DNA from: Lutjanus erythropterus
Lineage: Eukaryota; Chordata; Actinopteri; Lutjaniformes; Lutjanidae
Assembly: GCA_020091685.1 (NCBI GenBank)
Contig: CM034601.1
Location: 2,418,920 to 2,482,919, forward strand
DNA: 64,000 bases
Direction of reading: 5' to 3'
Shown here: positions 27,195 to 37,163 of the stretch, piece after piece
How the letters are laid out: the number at the start of each line of letters is the position of its first letter
Position numbering within the stretch: position 1 is the first letter of the stretch
Notes under the pieces: model-generated
Databases searched by the model: none
What the model saw: the letters and a program-made list of their open reading frames with translations, nothing else
Told to the model about the DNA's origin: nothing
Position numbers and translations under genes: made by a program

Positions 27195-28070
27195 GATGGA
27201 AATGCAAATCAGCGTAGTGTGGTTTTCCTCTGCGTGGCCAAATGTGACAATGGAGAAGCTCCACCAGTCACTCTCCCCTTTTGGTCTTTTGTTGTTATAA
27301 TAGCAATCTAAACACTGAAGTTTAGCCTGTTTTATCCTTTTATCAAAAGCCTGGAACTACTCACACCTCTGTACTGTTCTTAATCCAATTGTTGTCCAAA
27401 AGGTTTTTAACTTGCACGGTCAGTGTTCTCCTGCCTCATCATAATATTTATCATGTTTAATTACCTTGTTTTTATCCTTTGATTCTTGTTTTCTATTGCT
27501 GCTGGACTCAGAGTAAACAGGAGGAGTAGGACGCAGGAGTTGGAGAGTTGCCAGCCGTGAAGGACAGAAGCAGAATGGTAAATTATTTAAATATTTTTTT
27601 GCATGGTAGCTACAAGTGTGCGACTATCTTCTTCTGTGCTCTGAAACAGACAACACAATTTTCTTGTATGCCTACAATGACAAAGTGTCTGAAATCAATT
27701 CACCTCTTGCCTTTTCAAACAAACATGTATTGAAGCACTCAGACAGACCTGAATGTGTGTTTCTCTTCATGCTGTATGAAAGCTCATCATAGCATCTGTA
27801 TTCCTCTGAAACTTACATAAAGATTCTTTTATTCATTTTGGAAACAGCGCTATTTTTTCTTCCACACTGTCAAAAGTGTAGAATTATTGCTGTGTGATTA
27901 AGTGCACGCTGTCGTCACTGTGACAGATTACCAAACAAGCAGGTTTCATGTCTCTGCAAGTTGATTTTCTCACTGGAAATGGAAAATGAAACAAGCGACC
28001 CACTTAAAGCTTGAAAAAAATGTAATCAGCATTAAACAACCGTCAGTGGTAATATAACATTATGTGGATT

Positions 28071-28170
28071 AGGGGTGTCACGGTATGAAATCTTAACCTC
28101 ACGGTTATTGTGACCAAAATTATCACGGTTTTCGGTATTATCGCGGTATTTTTTAAAAAGTGTGTTGAAT
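28071..28170. mobile_element. End of a hAT-like repeat (GGGGTGTCACGGTATGAAAT)
   Basis: GGGGTGTCACGGTATGAAAT followed by CACGGTTATTGTGACC and ATCGCGGTATTTTTT is a terminal sequence I recognise from fish hAT-type repeats. It breaks off near 28,170 where LINE sequence begins. Its partner end may be near 29,035 (GATGACGGTATCAG). Confidence 0.45.
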
Positions 28171-28490
28171 ACATGACTGTTCAGCAAACAACAGCAATAC
28201 CTCCATTGTCAAGTTTGTTGATGACACAGTGGTGTTAGGCCTGATCAGCAACAACAATTAACAGGCCTATCTGAAGACAGGCCCCCTTCCTCCACGCAAG
28301 CCCTATCATGCACCCTTCCCTTCTCCTTACACATATTCCATGTATATACCCCCCCCCCCCCCCCCACATAACCACACACACCTCATTTATTCACACATAC
28401 ATCCCTGCACACTATAAGCTGAGCCATCAACTGCATTTCACTACATGTCTTGCATTACTATTACAAGCATGTGACAAATAAATCCTTGAA
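28170..28490 (+). mobile_element. LINE scrap with reverse-transcriptase FVDD motif
   Basis: The plus strand encodes SIVKFVDDTVVLGLIS, the degenerated catalytic F-x-DD box of a non-LTR reverse transcriptase. After a deletion comes a C-rich 3' UTR with a poly-C run (28349-28365), ending GACAAATAAATCCTTGAA. It is a 5'- and internally truncated dead copy. Confidence 0.7.
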
Positions 28491-28748
28491 TATGTTCAGA
28501 AGGAATCGATAGTCCTACAATAACATGCAAAATATTTAAATTGTAATTAAGTAAAAACACTAATACCACAATGTAAAAATACCTAAGTAAAGAATCTGAG
28601 TATTTTTCCATCACAGCAGGTCAGTGATCAGTGTTTCAGTGACTCTCTGTGGATCAGTGAATAGTGTTTTATTTATGGCGGCCCGCCACATTAAAAACAT
28701 CGACACCGCGACATGATTTTCTATTTTTGGAGCTGTGCACCTTTTTCG

Positions 28749-28872
28749 CTTGTGTCTAGAAGGTAACTATTTATTTGCACAACTCTCGCGAGATTTGTGT
28801 TTGTTATTTCTACTAAAATAATCAAACTCTCGCGATCTTTCATGGGTCTAGGGTTCCCTTCTAAACACGACC
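28749..28872. mobile_element. Second, shorter copy of the TCTCGCGAGA TIR element
   Basis: The left end TGTGTCTAGAAGGTAAC and the right end (reverse complement GGTCGTGTTTAGAAGGGAAC) match the 42189-42431 element. It carries one exact TCTCGCGAGA (28784-28793) and a partial copy near 28,830. It lies inside the first intron of ttc3. Confidence 0.6.
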
Positions 28873-29720
28873 CTCTCTGTCTCTCTGTCAAACTACAGAC
28901 AGCATACTGTCTGTAAACAACACGATGTTAAACTCTGCAGTGTTTCACACAAACACTTTATTTGTGTGGACACCCAGGTTTGGTTTGTCACCAATTTTGG
29001 CATTTTTATTTTTTTAATTAGTCCGAGAGGATGACGGTATCAGTGATTGATCAGTGATCAGTCTGCCCTCCTCTCCTCCCTCACCTGTTCACTCTGCTGT
29101 GAGAAGGTCTGAAAGTTTCTCACAGACAAACACAGACTCTCCTGTTTTACGTATAGGCCTCCTTATACAGTTGTTTAATTTTATAAGTGCATCTGGTTGG
29201 TGATGATGTCATTAACCATCACGTTAGTTTCTGTTGTAATAAACTCCGTCATTAACAACAGTCTCCTCCACACGCAGCTTCTCTGCAGTTGGTCTGTGTG
29301 TTTCCTGATCAGATAAACCAGCGCCAGAAAGACTACAAAAGTTGTGCCAGTTAAAATAGAAGCGTCCCGTCAAAATTTAAAATCTCTTAATAATTTATTG
29401 GTTATAGGTCTGGGTCCGTATAGGACAGCGTGTGGGTCTGGACTCGGATTGCGGTCCGCCAGTTAGGGACCCCTGTTATATAGTAGTACACACGTAGTGA
29501 CTGTCAACTAAAATGGTTAAAACAAACGAAGTGTATGGCATTGTTGTGCCTTCAACTAGCGCTCAATAATGCCATGTCTTCATTTCACCGTCTCATCTGA
29601 AGTTTGTTAGGGGTTGTAGGCTACAAAGTGCGCCTGCGCAGCAACTTCAGCAGACTCAGATGAGACGCTGGAAAGGCTCATGGTGCCTACACCGCGGCGC
29701 TAGTAGATTAATCAGTAGAC

Positions 29721-30527
29721 TTGCACTGATTAATCAGCAATGCTCAGAATCGGGCCGGTTTTCACGTGACGGGCCCTGACCGGTGACCGGCCGGTCAGCG
29801 TCAAAAAATCCGATTCTGTGCCCGTCATTGTCACACACATGTTCTGCACAATGGTCACATCATGCGCGCAGCAGACAAACTGACCGTGATATCAAGACAG
29901 CGCTGATAACAGCTACACACTCAGACACATGCTTGCTTGAAGATGGTGTCAGCAACAGATTCCAAGAACAGGATAAAGAGAAGACAGACAGTCTACAACG
30001 AGACAGAGCAGCTGCCAATGTCGCAGAACAGCCATAAACTCTCTAGCTCTTCAGGCTAATGTTAGCCAGCAGCAGACTGCTGTTCACAGAGGGTTAAAAT
30101 CTCACCTCCTGTTCTGGCTGAAGAATAAACAACCTGTGTTGATGTGTCTCCTCAAACATTTTCTCATCCAGACTCGTTTAACTTCTGCATCTGTTTTTCT
30201 CACAGCAAAGTTTTACCACAGCAAACTGTTGCACCGCACCTGTCTCCAGTTTGTTTACATCTGCTTCCACAGGAGATCACATGAAATTCGCATCCCGCAA
30301 AATCCCACAAGATCATGTTCACCTGATTCATAATCTTAATATAAAACTATAACTAGGCCTGTTTGTAATCTGGAGGACTTTGGAGAAAAATTAAATAGTA
30401 TTTAATGACAAATGTTTATGAATGCTGACAATTACAGTTCGTAGAAAGACTGAAAATCGGAATCAGTAGGCCAGACCCTTCAAAAAAAAAAAATCGGAAT
30501 CGGCTAAGAAAATTTAAATCAGTGCAA
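29721..30527. mobile_element. Element with TTGCACTGATT inverted ends
   Basis: TTGCACTGATT at 29721 is mirrored by AATCAGTGCAA ending at 30527. Just inside, AATCGGGCC and CCGATTCTG on the left mirror AATCGGAATC and GGCC on the right. The 807-bp interior has GC-rich patches but no recognisable transposase. Confidence 0.55.
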
Positions 30528-31269
30528 CTCTATTAATCAGCCACCATAAAATTAATCAGCGTCTTTTTTTTTTTGGATAATCAGTTCACTCATTCCCACT
30601 CTTAAATTGGGGTTATTTGCTGTTGTGTCTATTTTACATCATTACGTGCCAAATATCTTTGGGTTTGTAAGAGTTGATCAGACTAAACAAGCACCATGAA
30701 CACATAGTCTTGGCCTCTGACAAACTGTGACGTGCACATACTCACTTTTTTAGACATTTTTAATGAAAATGAATAATGAAGAGCAGCATCGATTAATCAG
30801 TTAGTTGTCAACTATTAAAATTAAATCACCAGCTATTTTGATAATCAATTAATCAGTTTGAGCATTTTTTAAGACAAAGAAAGTACAAATTCTTTCATTC
30901 CAACTTCATAAATGTGAATATTCTTTTCCTATCTTTTCTTCTGTGTGACAGTAAACTGAATATATTTCAGTTGTGGACAAAACAAGACATTTGTGGTCTT
31001 CGTCTTGAGCTTTTGGAAACATTTTTCACCATTTTATAACATTTTACAAACAAAACAATCAATTAACTGAAAAAATGGCTTAACTGACAATGTAAATAAC
31101 TAGTTTCAAGAGATTACAATTTGAAGGCAAATAATAGAAAAAAATAAACAGTCTGGTAAGTTCAGAAAATTGCATCACTTTACTGAAATACAGCCTTTAA
31201 AACCAGGAAAAGACAACACTTATACCAGGATTCTACATTTATGTTTTTGTTTTTTTTTCCTCTTGTCCA

Positions 31270-31520
31270 AACAGGAAAGCGAGTCAGAGATCTACTTGTC
31301 CACTGTCAATTTTTACTCAACCCTGTACAAACTGATTTATTTATCAGTGGCTATCAAATTGCAAAAAAGACTAAAGTGAATTGACAGGTTTAATCTAGGG
31401 ATGCAATGTCTATAAAATGTCAGAAAATGGTAAAAAAAAAAAAAAATGTCCACGGTGATGTTTTTAAATGTTTTCATTTATTTTGTCAGTCTAAACCACA
31501 AAGATATTCAATTTAATATG
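31270..31520. repeat. Partial copy of the teleost CTATAAAATGTCAG repeat
   Basis: It shares the same ordered phrases as 160-345 (TATCAGTGGCTATCAAAT, GTCTATAAAATGTCAGAAAA, CAATTTAATATGATAATAG). The two copies match closely in this window and belong to the 51132-51427 family. Confidence 0.55.
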
Positions 31521-32172
31521 ATAATAGAGGAAGAAAAACAGAACCTTTCCATATCTGAGAGGCTGAAAACAGTATCCTATACCATTTTTCCTAAAAAATT
31601 ACTTTTGTTTGTCAAATTATTTTAATTATTTATTTAGTTATTTTTCACCACTTGCCCAGTCAGGTGAGTCAGCTGGCAGATTACTTTATTACCCCAGGCA
31701 AGTGGGCAATCCTTATTGTTGAGCCATAATTATACCACATAACAGTATAGCTATATCCAAAGTCTAATACAATTCTAGTCTCATATCAGGATACCAAAAT
31801 AATATTAATGTTGCCCAGCCCTACAGCGAAGCTGAAATTTTTAGATATAGGAATAATTTGTGACAAAATAGCATCATAATGAAGTTCAGCTGTCTCCAAA
31901 TGCAACAAAAGGTATTAGTTTGTTACAGACCCAAACAAATCATTCATTTCATTATCATTCACATCATTATAATTTCAAGTTTTTTTTCAGGGAAAATGAA
32001 ACTGATGATGCAAAAAAAAGAGCATTCCCACAAATCATGAATCATATCTCATTTGCAGTACCTGTCAAAATAATGACAATTTTAAAATCATATCATGGAG
32101 TCCTATAAGTTTGTGAGTTTCGAGTTTCCCAGTACGTGTGCCAAAGTTGGTCATGGAGAAGAGGCAAATTAA

Positions 32173-32483
32173 AGGGACAGTTCATCCCAAAACGTTCTTT
32201 CTGGTAGATTCTATTGCAGAAAGACAGTAGTTCCTACATGAAACTGCTCACAACAACGTCTGTGGATTATCTTAAGTAATGGGGTCATGATTTTTGGAAA
32301 GGGACACTGGTTTTGAATTGAATCAATTTTATTTTTTGATGGTTTGAGCACCACAGGACTAGTGCCATCTAGTTCCATTATATTGGAGAGAAGCCAGACA
32401 TCTCCTCAACTCTGCAACTGGCACCAAAAAACATCTAGATGGATAAATAGCACTGTGTTTTGATTTTGGGGTGGACTGTCCCT
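32173..32483. mobile_element. MITE with AGGGACAGT inverted ends and short target repeat
   Basis: The left end AGGGACAGTTCATCCCAAAA and the complement of the right end, AGGGACAGTCCACCCCAAAA, match at 18 of 20 bases. AAATTA occurs close to both sides and may be the target duplication. The element is 311 bp and non-coding. Confidence 0.7.
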
Positions 32484-33329
32484 AAATTAGTGCATAAAAT
32501 TAACGATATGAAACTGAATAGATATAGTCACCTGTTAGCACTACTGTTTAAGCTAACCACGCTGGGTGTTCCTTCTTAACGGACCGGACCAGCCACCAAC
32601 ACGCCCTAACGTCAGTTCCTACTGCTTACATGAAGTATTTATTTAGTCGAGGTTAAAAATTTTAAAAGATTTTAAAACTTTAACATTGGCCAAGTGACAG
32701 TAAGCGTTACTTGTGGGTGTGTTGAATACCACCCCATGCAACGAGTTTGACTGCATTACAGAGTCACTGCCTCATAATCAGGACAAAAGGCTTAACACGA
32801 ATCTAACAGTCATTTTATTGTATTTTAACGTGCCTGATGTCCTGTAATTAATGCAGTAAATTGTAAATGACGGTGACTTAAAGCAGTGCACACACCGATT
32901 TTGAGCATTATTTGGCGCAGTCGTAGCACAAAAATGGAGTGTGTCACGTCACAATAGTTTGTCAAAACAATATTTCTCTGGGATGAGGTGATTTAGCCCC
33001 TCCTTGATTGGTCATTATGATGTTAGCATTTTAGCTTATTAGCTAACCTACGTAGTATAAAATCCTGCAGTTTGCGTTTCAGCGTGAAGTTAGTCCGCTG
33101 AAAAACTACATCAAACTGCTGTGAGGTTGATGAAGCAGCTTTATCACAGCCATTTTTCGTAACGTGTCATTGTTTAATGGCTGGTAATTCAGGCTACGAC
33201 ACTTTCTTCCCACTTTGTTTTAGCACGACGCAACCAACCCTGACCGGAACCAGGACTGCACTTCAGCTTGTTACTGACTTTTACAAAACATACACGGTGT
33301 TAATCAATTTATTAACCATAAACTCTTAC

Positions 33330-33405
33330 CTTTGGATAACTATTGCGTGAACGCTTATCAGCACTCTTGGCTCGTCCTGTTCATGTTATTGTCCGGAAGT
33401 TGAAA
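33330..33405 (-). promoter_or_regulatory. ttc3: ttc3 non-coding first exon and promoter core
   Basis: On the minus strand a clear donor (AAAG|GTAAGA) ends an exon at 33330. It can splice to the acceptor at 25260, 11 bases before the chosen ATG. The sequence from about 33,330 to 33,520 is much richer in CpG than its surroundings. It contains CCGGAAGT (33393-33400, ETS family) and CACGTG (33441-33446, E-box), and has no obvious TATA box, as is typical of a housekeeping promoter. The upstream border is an estimate. In mammals PIGP lies head to head with TTC3; no such gene is visible on the other side here. Confidence 0.6.
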
Positions 33406-34153
33406 CCGAGGCGCGCTCACGCAGCGCCGCGTGTCGTCAACACGTGAAGGGCGGCGGTTCAAAATGTCTTCTTCTACTGCTGGATTTCCGGCAGGCTGCT
33501 CGCCGCGAGTTTAGGTACATTCGAGATGAACTGCGCCTCGCCTGGAGAGTAGACGAGATCAGGAGGCCGCAGCAGGAGAAACAAAATAAGACAAGTAGTG
33601 TCACATTCAGCCCCGACAAAACAGAGACGGACGTCTGTCCACAGAGCTACAGAGAGGTCTGGATCCACAGACACATCCTGCTGTGTATGACAGCAACACA
33701 TCTGCCTACTTTGCTCCTGCGTCCTGCCCCGACCTCCTGCTGGGTCAAAACAACCACCCCTCTAATTTGACTGCTGGTGAAACACGAAGTCTGAGGCCTT
33801 TGTCAGATTAAATACATTGGACAAGAAAACTGTCGCACTGTTCAGCTTTTAGGAGCTCAGATCTTCTGGCTTGTCAGACGAGTTGTGTCGTGTCTTTGCG
33901 GATCGATGATCAGCATCGTTCCCAGACTCGAGGAGTAATAGATTACATGTAACAGGTAACTGTATTCCATTACATTTACAGACAAAAAATATGTAATCAG
34001 ATTACAGATACATTTAGTAGAAAATGGGGATTATTAGTAAGCTTATAATTTTAAAATAAAGGACAACATACTACCATGCTCAGTGCACACACGTTCATTA
34101 TGATTAAGAAATGTTTCACTGGGTGGAAATTTCACGTTTTTTTTGTCTTTAAG

Positions 34154-34206
<53 letters not shown>
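34154..34206. repeat. (AATC)n microsatellite, about 13 units
   Basis: An uninterrupted TCAA/AATC tetranucleotide run in the intergenic region upstream of the uncharacterised gene. It is a likely length-polymorphic locus. Confidence 0.97.
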
Positions 34207-34379
34207 TGTAAATGAAGAAACAGCTGGACAAACTAATACACTTAGAACTGCAGTGATTAATCTATAATTAGTAGACTGTTAAATTAATCTGCATCTATTT
34301 TGATAATTAATTGTTTTGAGTCATATTTTAAGAAGAAGCTCCAAATTCTCTGATTTCAGCTTCTTAAGTGTGAATATTT

Positions 34380-34920
34380 ACTCTGTTTCTTCTTTCACTC
34401 GTTGTTTTTGTGCCTGTCTTTGTAACATTGTTGTTCAGTGGTTCCTTCAATCTTTTCTTCCAGGATTCATGGTTTTGCTCTAACTTACAGTCTAAAAAGT
34501 CTGCTGTGGGGCTCCCTCTGGTGTTGAAAGGACAGATGGGCTCATTTGAGCTGCCTCTTTCTGTCTGTTTCATTTTTTTGTAACTTTGCAGAATTTGACT
34601 TTTGTGTTTGCAGACTTGGTTTGTAAATGTCTCCATCCTCTCCAGTGTGTGTCTGGGGCATCATCTCTCTGTGTGGCCTCACGCTTGATGCTCTCTGGTT
34701 TAGCTGTTTTTCCAGTTCCCTAGAAGGGTTTGGCAGTTTCTTCCGAACCAAGTCATCGTAGCTCTTCTTCCCTCCGTTGCAGCTTTGATCCTTCAGCTGA
34801 TGATGATGAACAGGAGCCTCTTGTCTGTCTGCCTCGTCATGTCTTCCTTCAGCCTTGACCTCTGAATGTGCTCAGAAAGCTCTCTGGTCACCTTCATCAG
34901 TCTTTTCAGGACTTCTGCTC
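34380..34920 (-). pseudogene. Possible decayed coding fragment, unrecognised
   Basis: On the minus strand three overlapping open stretches in different frames read like real charged protein. One has LKRLMKVTRELSEHIQRSR. The next has YDDLVRKKLPNPSRELEKQL, and the last has CKLEQNHESWKKRLKEPL. Joining them would need frameshifts, so if this was a gene exon it is broken. The codon content (charged, helical, few Phe/Ile/Leu runs) differs from the AT-rich background. I do not recognise the family. It could be chance or part of an old mobile element. Confidence 0.25.
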
Positions 34921-35981
34921 ACTTTGAAAAGAAAAAAAGAGGTTATTTCTATCAGGAACAAACAGCAGAAGTATATAGACTGAGGATTCTATCCCAATCA
35001 ATCATAGTAATTAAGTGCATCTTCTACAAAATGTGGAAAGACATTTCCCAAAGCAGCAATCAACATGTAATTAAGCCACCTAAAAAAAATGACTGATACT
35101 GAATACACTTAGGAAGATCTCAATGAGTGGAGAGGAAGCACTTGTTAATCTATGGTTGTTTCTTAGAGTGTCTTCAGTTATGTTACGTTTTTGGGGAAAA
35201 AACCTCTCAAACTTAGAAAGGTTGTTAGACAAATTTACAATAATCTTTCCATGGACACAACATGCACGCCTCAGTTTCTGCAGCCTAGGGAGCTTTATTA
35301 TTATTCTGAGTCACAGAAGAGTCTTTTCTGTCCTCCTCGGACACTGGGAGTGCAGCTGTGTGTCTGTGGTAAAGACTGAACAGGGAGAGGCGGCGCTCAG
35401 CGCTGGTAGGAAGCTTCTTTCTTTTTAAAAAGAAAGATCAGACAGACAGAAAGACAAAACAGACAGTCTGATTAGAAGAAATACCACTTTGTAGGACTTA
35501 GCCAGTTATTTAATCTTTTTTCCAGCTGTTTTAAACTACCTTTCAATTGATTATGATTGAAATAATATAATTCTATTAAAAATGTACTGTGTGTATTTCT
35601 GAAGGATTGCATGTTGCAGTTTGCTGATATTTCCACTGTAATAACCACAAAATATAAAGTCAAAGATAAAAGTATGTCGCTAAAAATCTCCTCCTGCTTC
35701 TGTTTTGTGAACACAGGCTCATCTGATTTCACTGAGAATCCGACGTGGTGACAGACATGAAGAAAAACTATATAGAAAGAGTCGATTCTCTCACTGATGG
35801 TCTCATTAACTTATGTAGGTCATATAGAGGCAGCAGAATTAAATTCAGACTGTTTCATAACCAGTTATAAAATCCTTGTACCAGCTTTGATCATTATTTT
35901 CTCTCTTAAAATGTCTCCTGTTTAATTTAATTAATTTTTTTAATTGAGCATTTGCATTGAAGTTTTTTTATTTTTCACTTT

Positions 35982-36450
35982 AAAGTGCGTTCTTGAGTAG
36001 AAGAGATCCTCCTTTTGACGCATGTTACATCTGTTCTTTTATCTGTCTTGTAAAACACTGAACTCTCTTCACTCTTTTGATAAATCATATATATATAACC
36101 TTTATTATTATCAGACAAAATGTCTGCTTGCTGACAGATTAAAACGTCACTGCACTGATCTGTCCAGCATTAAATATTAGAAATTAGTATTTTATACAAC
36201 ACGTGGTGTTTGTTGTCAAAATTAAGAGCCAATCAGAGCCTGTCAGCTTGTCGATCACGTGACAGCCAGGTGTTTGCAGTCGGTGGAGGGCAGCTGCGGC
36301 GCCTGGATCTCGTGAGGTTATCGTTGCCTACGTGTGCATGACGTCAGGTTAAGTCGGGATCAAGTCGGACACAAATCTAACCGGTATGCATTGTGCACCG
36401 ACCGCCGCTGATCGATTCTGCGCAGACCTGGCTCATCTCGAACGCACCTT
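35982..36450. mobile_element. Element with AAGGTGCGTTC inverted ends
   Basis: AAAGTGCGTTCTTGAG at 35982 is mirrored by CTCGAACGCACCTT ending at 36450. The right part is GC-rich and carries CACGTG (36256-36261) and TGACGTCA near 36,339. Related words (CATTCGAGATGAACTGCGCC) recur near 33,520, next to the ttc3 promoter. The boundaries are approximate. Confidence 0.45.
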
Positions 36451-37163
36451 ATTTGATGACCCCTAGAATCAACATTGTGCATTTATCTTTTCTCCTAATT
36501 TTATTTATTTTCCTTTTAACATCTTTTTTAGTTTTATTGTCCATCATTTATTACTGTTATAAACTATTTTAATCTATAATTTAAGTTATTTTTCTATGAA
36601 CTGTGCCTTGTATTTTATTGCTTTACAATGTTATTACTATGTCTCATTGTTGTAAATGTTTTTTATATATATAAAGTAAAATACAATTATTATTTTTTTT
36701 TTAAAGTTGCATGCTGGAAAAGATTTTTTTTTTTTTTAATTCATATCATAAACAACAGTGTGGGATAACCAAAAACAACATAATTATAAATTCTAATGCA
36801 GCATAATTAATAATGGAAAATTAATCCAGAAAAAGTAAAAATAAAAAAAAAGTGAAAAGGAAAATTAATAAAATAAGAAGAGCAGAAAAGTAATTCTGTA
36901 ATAGTGATAATGAAACAGAACATCTTTTTATTCCTTATTTTAGCCAATTATTTTATTTGCAAAGCTAAATTTATTAGAGTTTTGTTTGTGATTTGTCCCA
37001 GTTGTAAAGAATGAGTGATTTCAGTTGATTTATGTGTGCGTTGGTGGACTGGACTGGTCATGCTGATAACATCAGTCTGGGGTAAACAAACACACAGAGG
37101 GGTCAGAAACACAGATAACAAGCAGACCTGTTTGCACACACAGCAACACACACGGACGAAGCC

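Larger units (their letters stand above)
25261..33329 (-). other. ttc3 first intron, repeat-filled
   Basis: This is 8 kb without a convincing exon on either strand. It holds MITEs (26865-27194, 29721-30527, 32173-32483), a LINE reverse transcriptase scrap (28170-28490), one end of a hAT-like element at about 28,071 and a TCTCGCGAGA element (28749-28872). It also holds copies of teleost repeats with CGATTAATCAGTTAG-type motifs (30,785-31,130 and 31,270-31,520). Confidence 0.6.
33406..37163. other. Intergenic region between ttc3 and the uncharacterised gene
   Basis: No gene with a proper start codon is visible here. Contents: CpG-rich flank of the ttc3 promoter to about 33,780; a dispersed repeat with GTAACAGGTAACTG-type motifs (33,940-34,020); an (AATC)n microsatellite (34154-34206); a possible decayed coding fragment on the minus strand (34,380-34,920); an element with inverted ends (35982-36450); and very AT-rich DNA from 36,480 to 36,950. 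Confidence 0.6.

Noticed and set aside
33444..33770. 108-codon open frame on the plus strand next to the ttc3 promoter
   Set aside because: It begins at GTG; the first in-frame ATG is close to its end, there is no Kozak context, and part of the sequence resembles a dispersed element. Not accepted as a gene.
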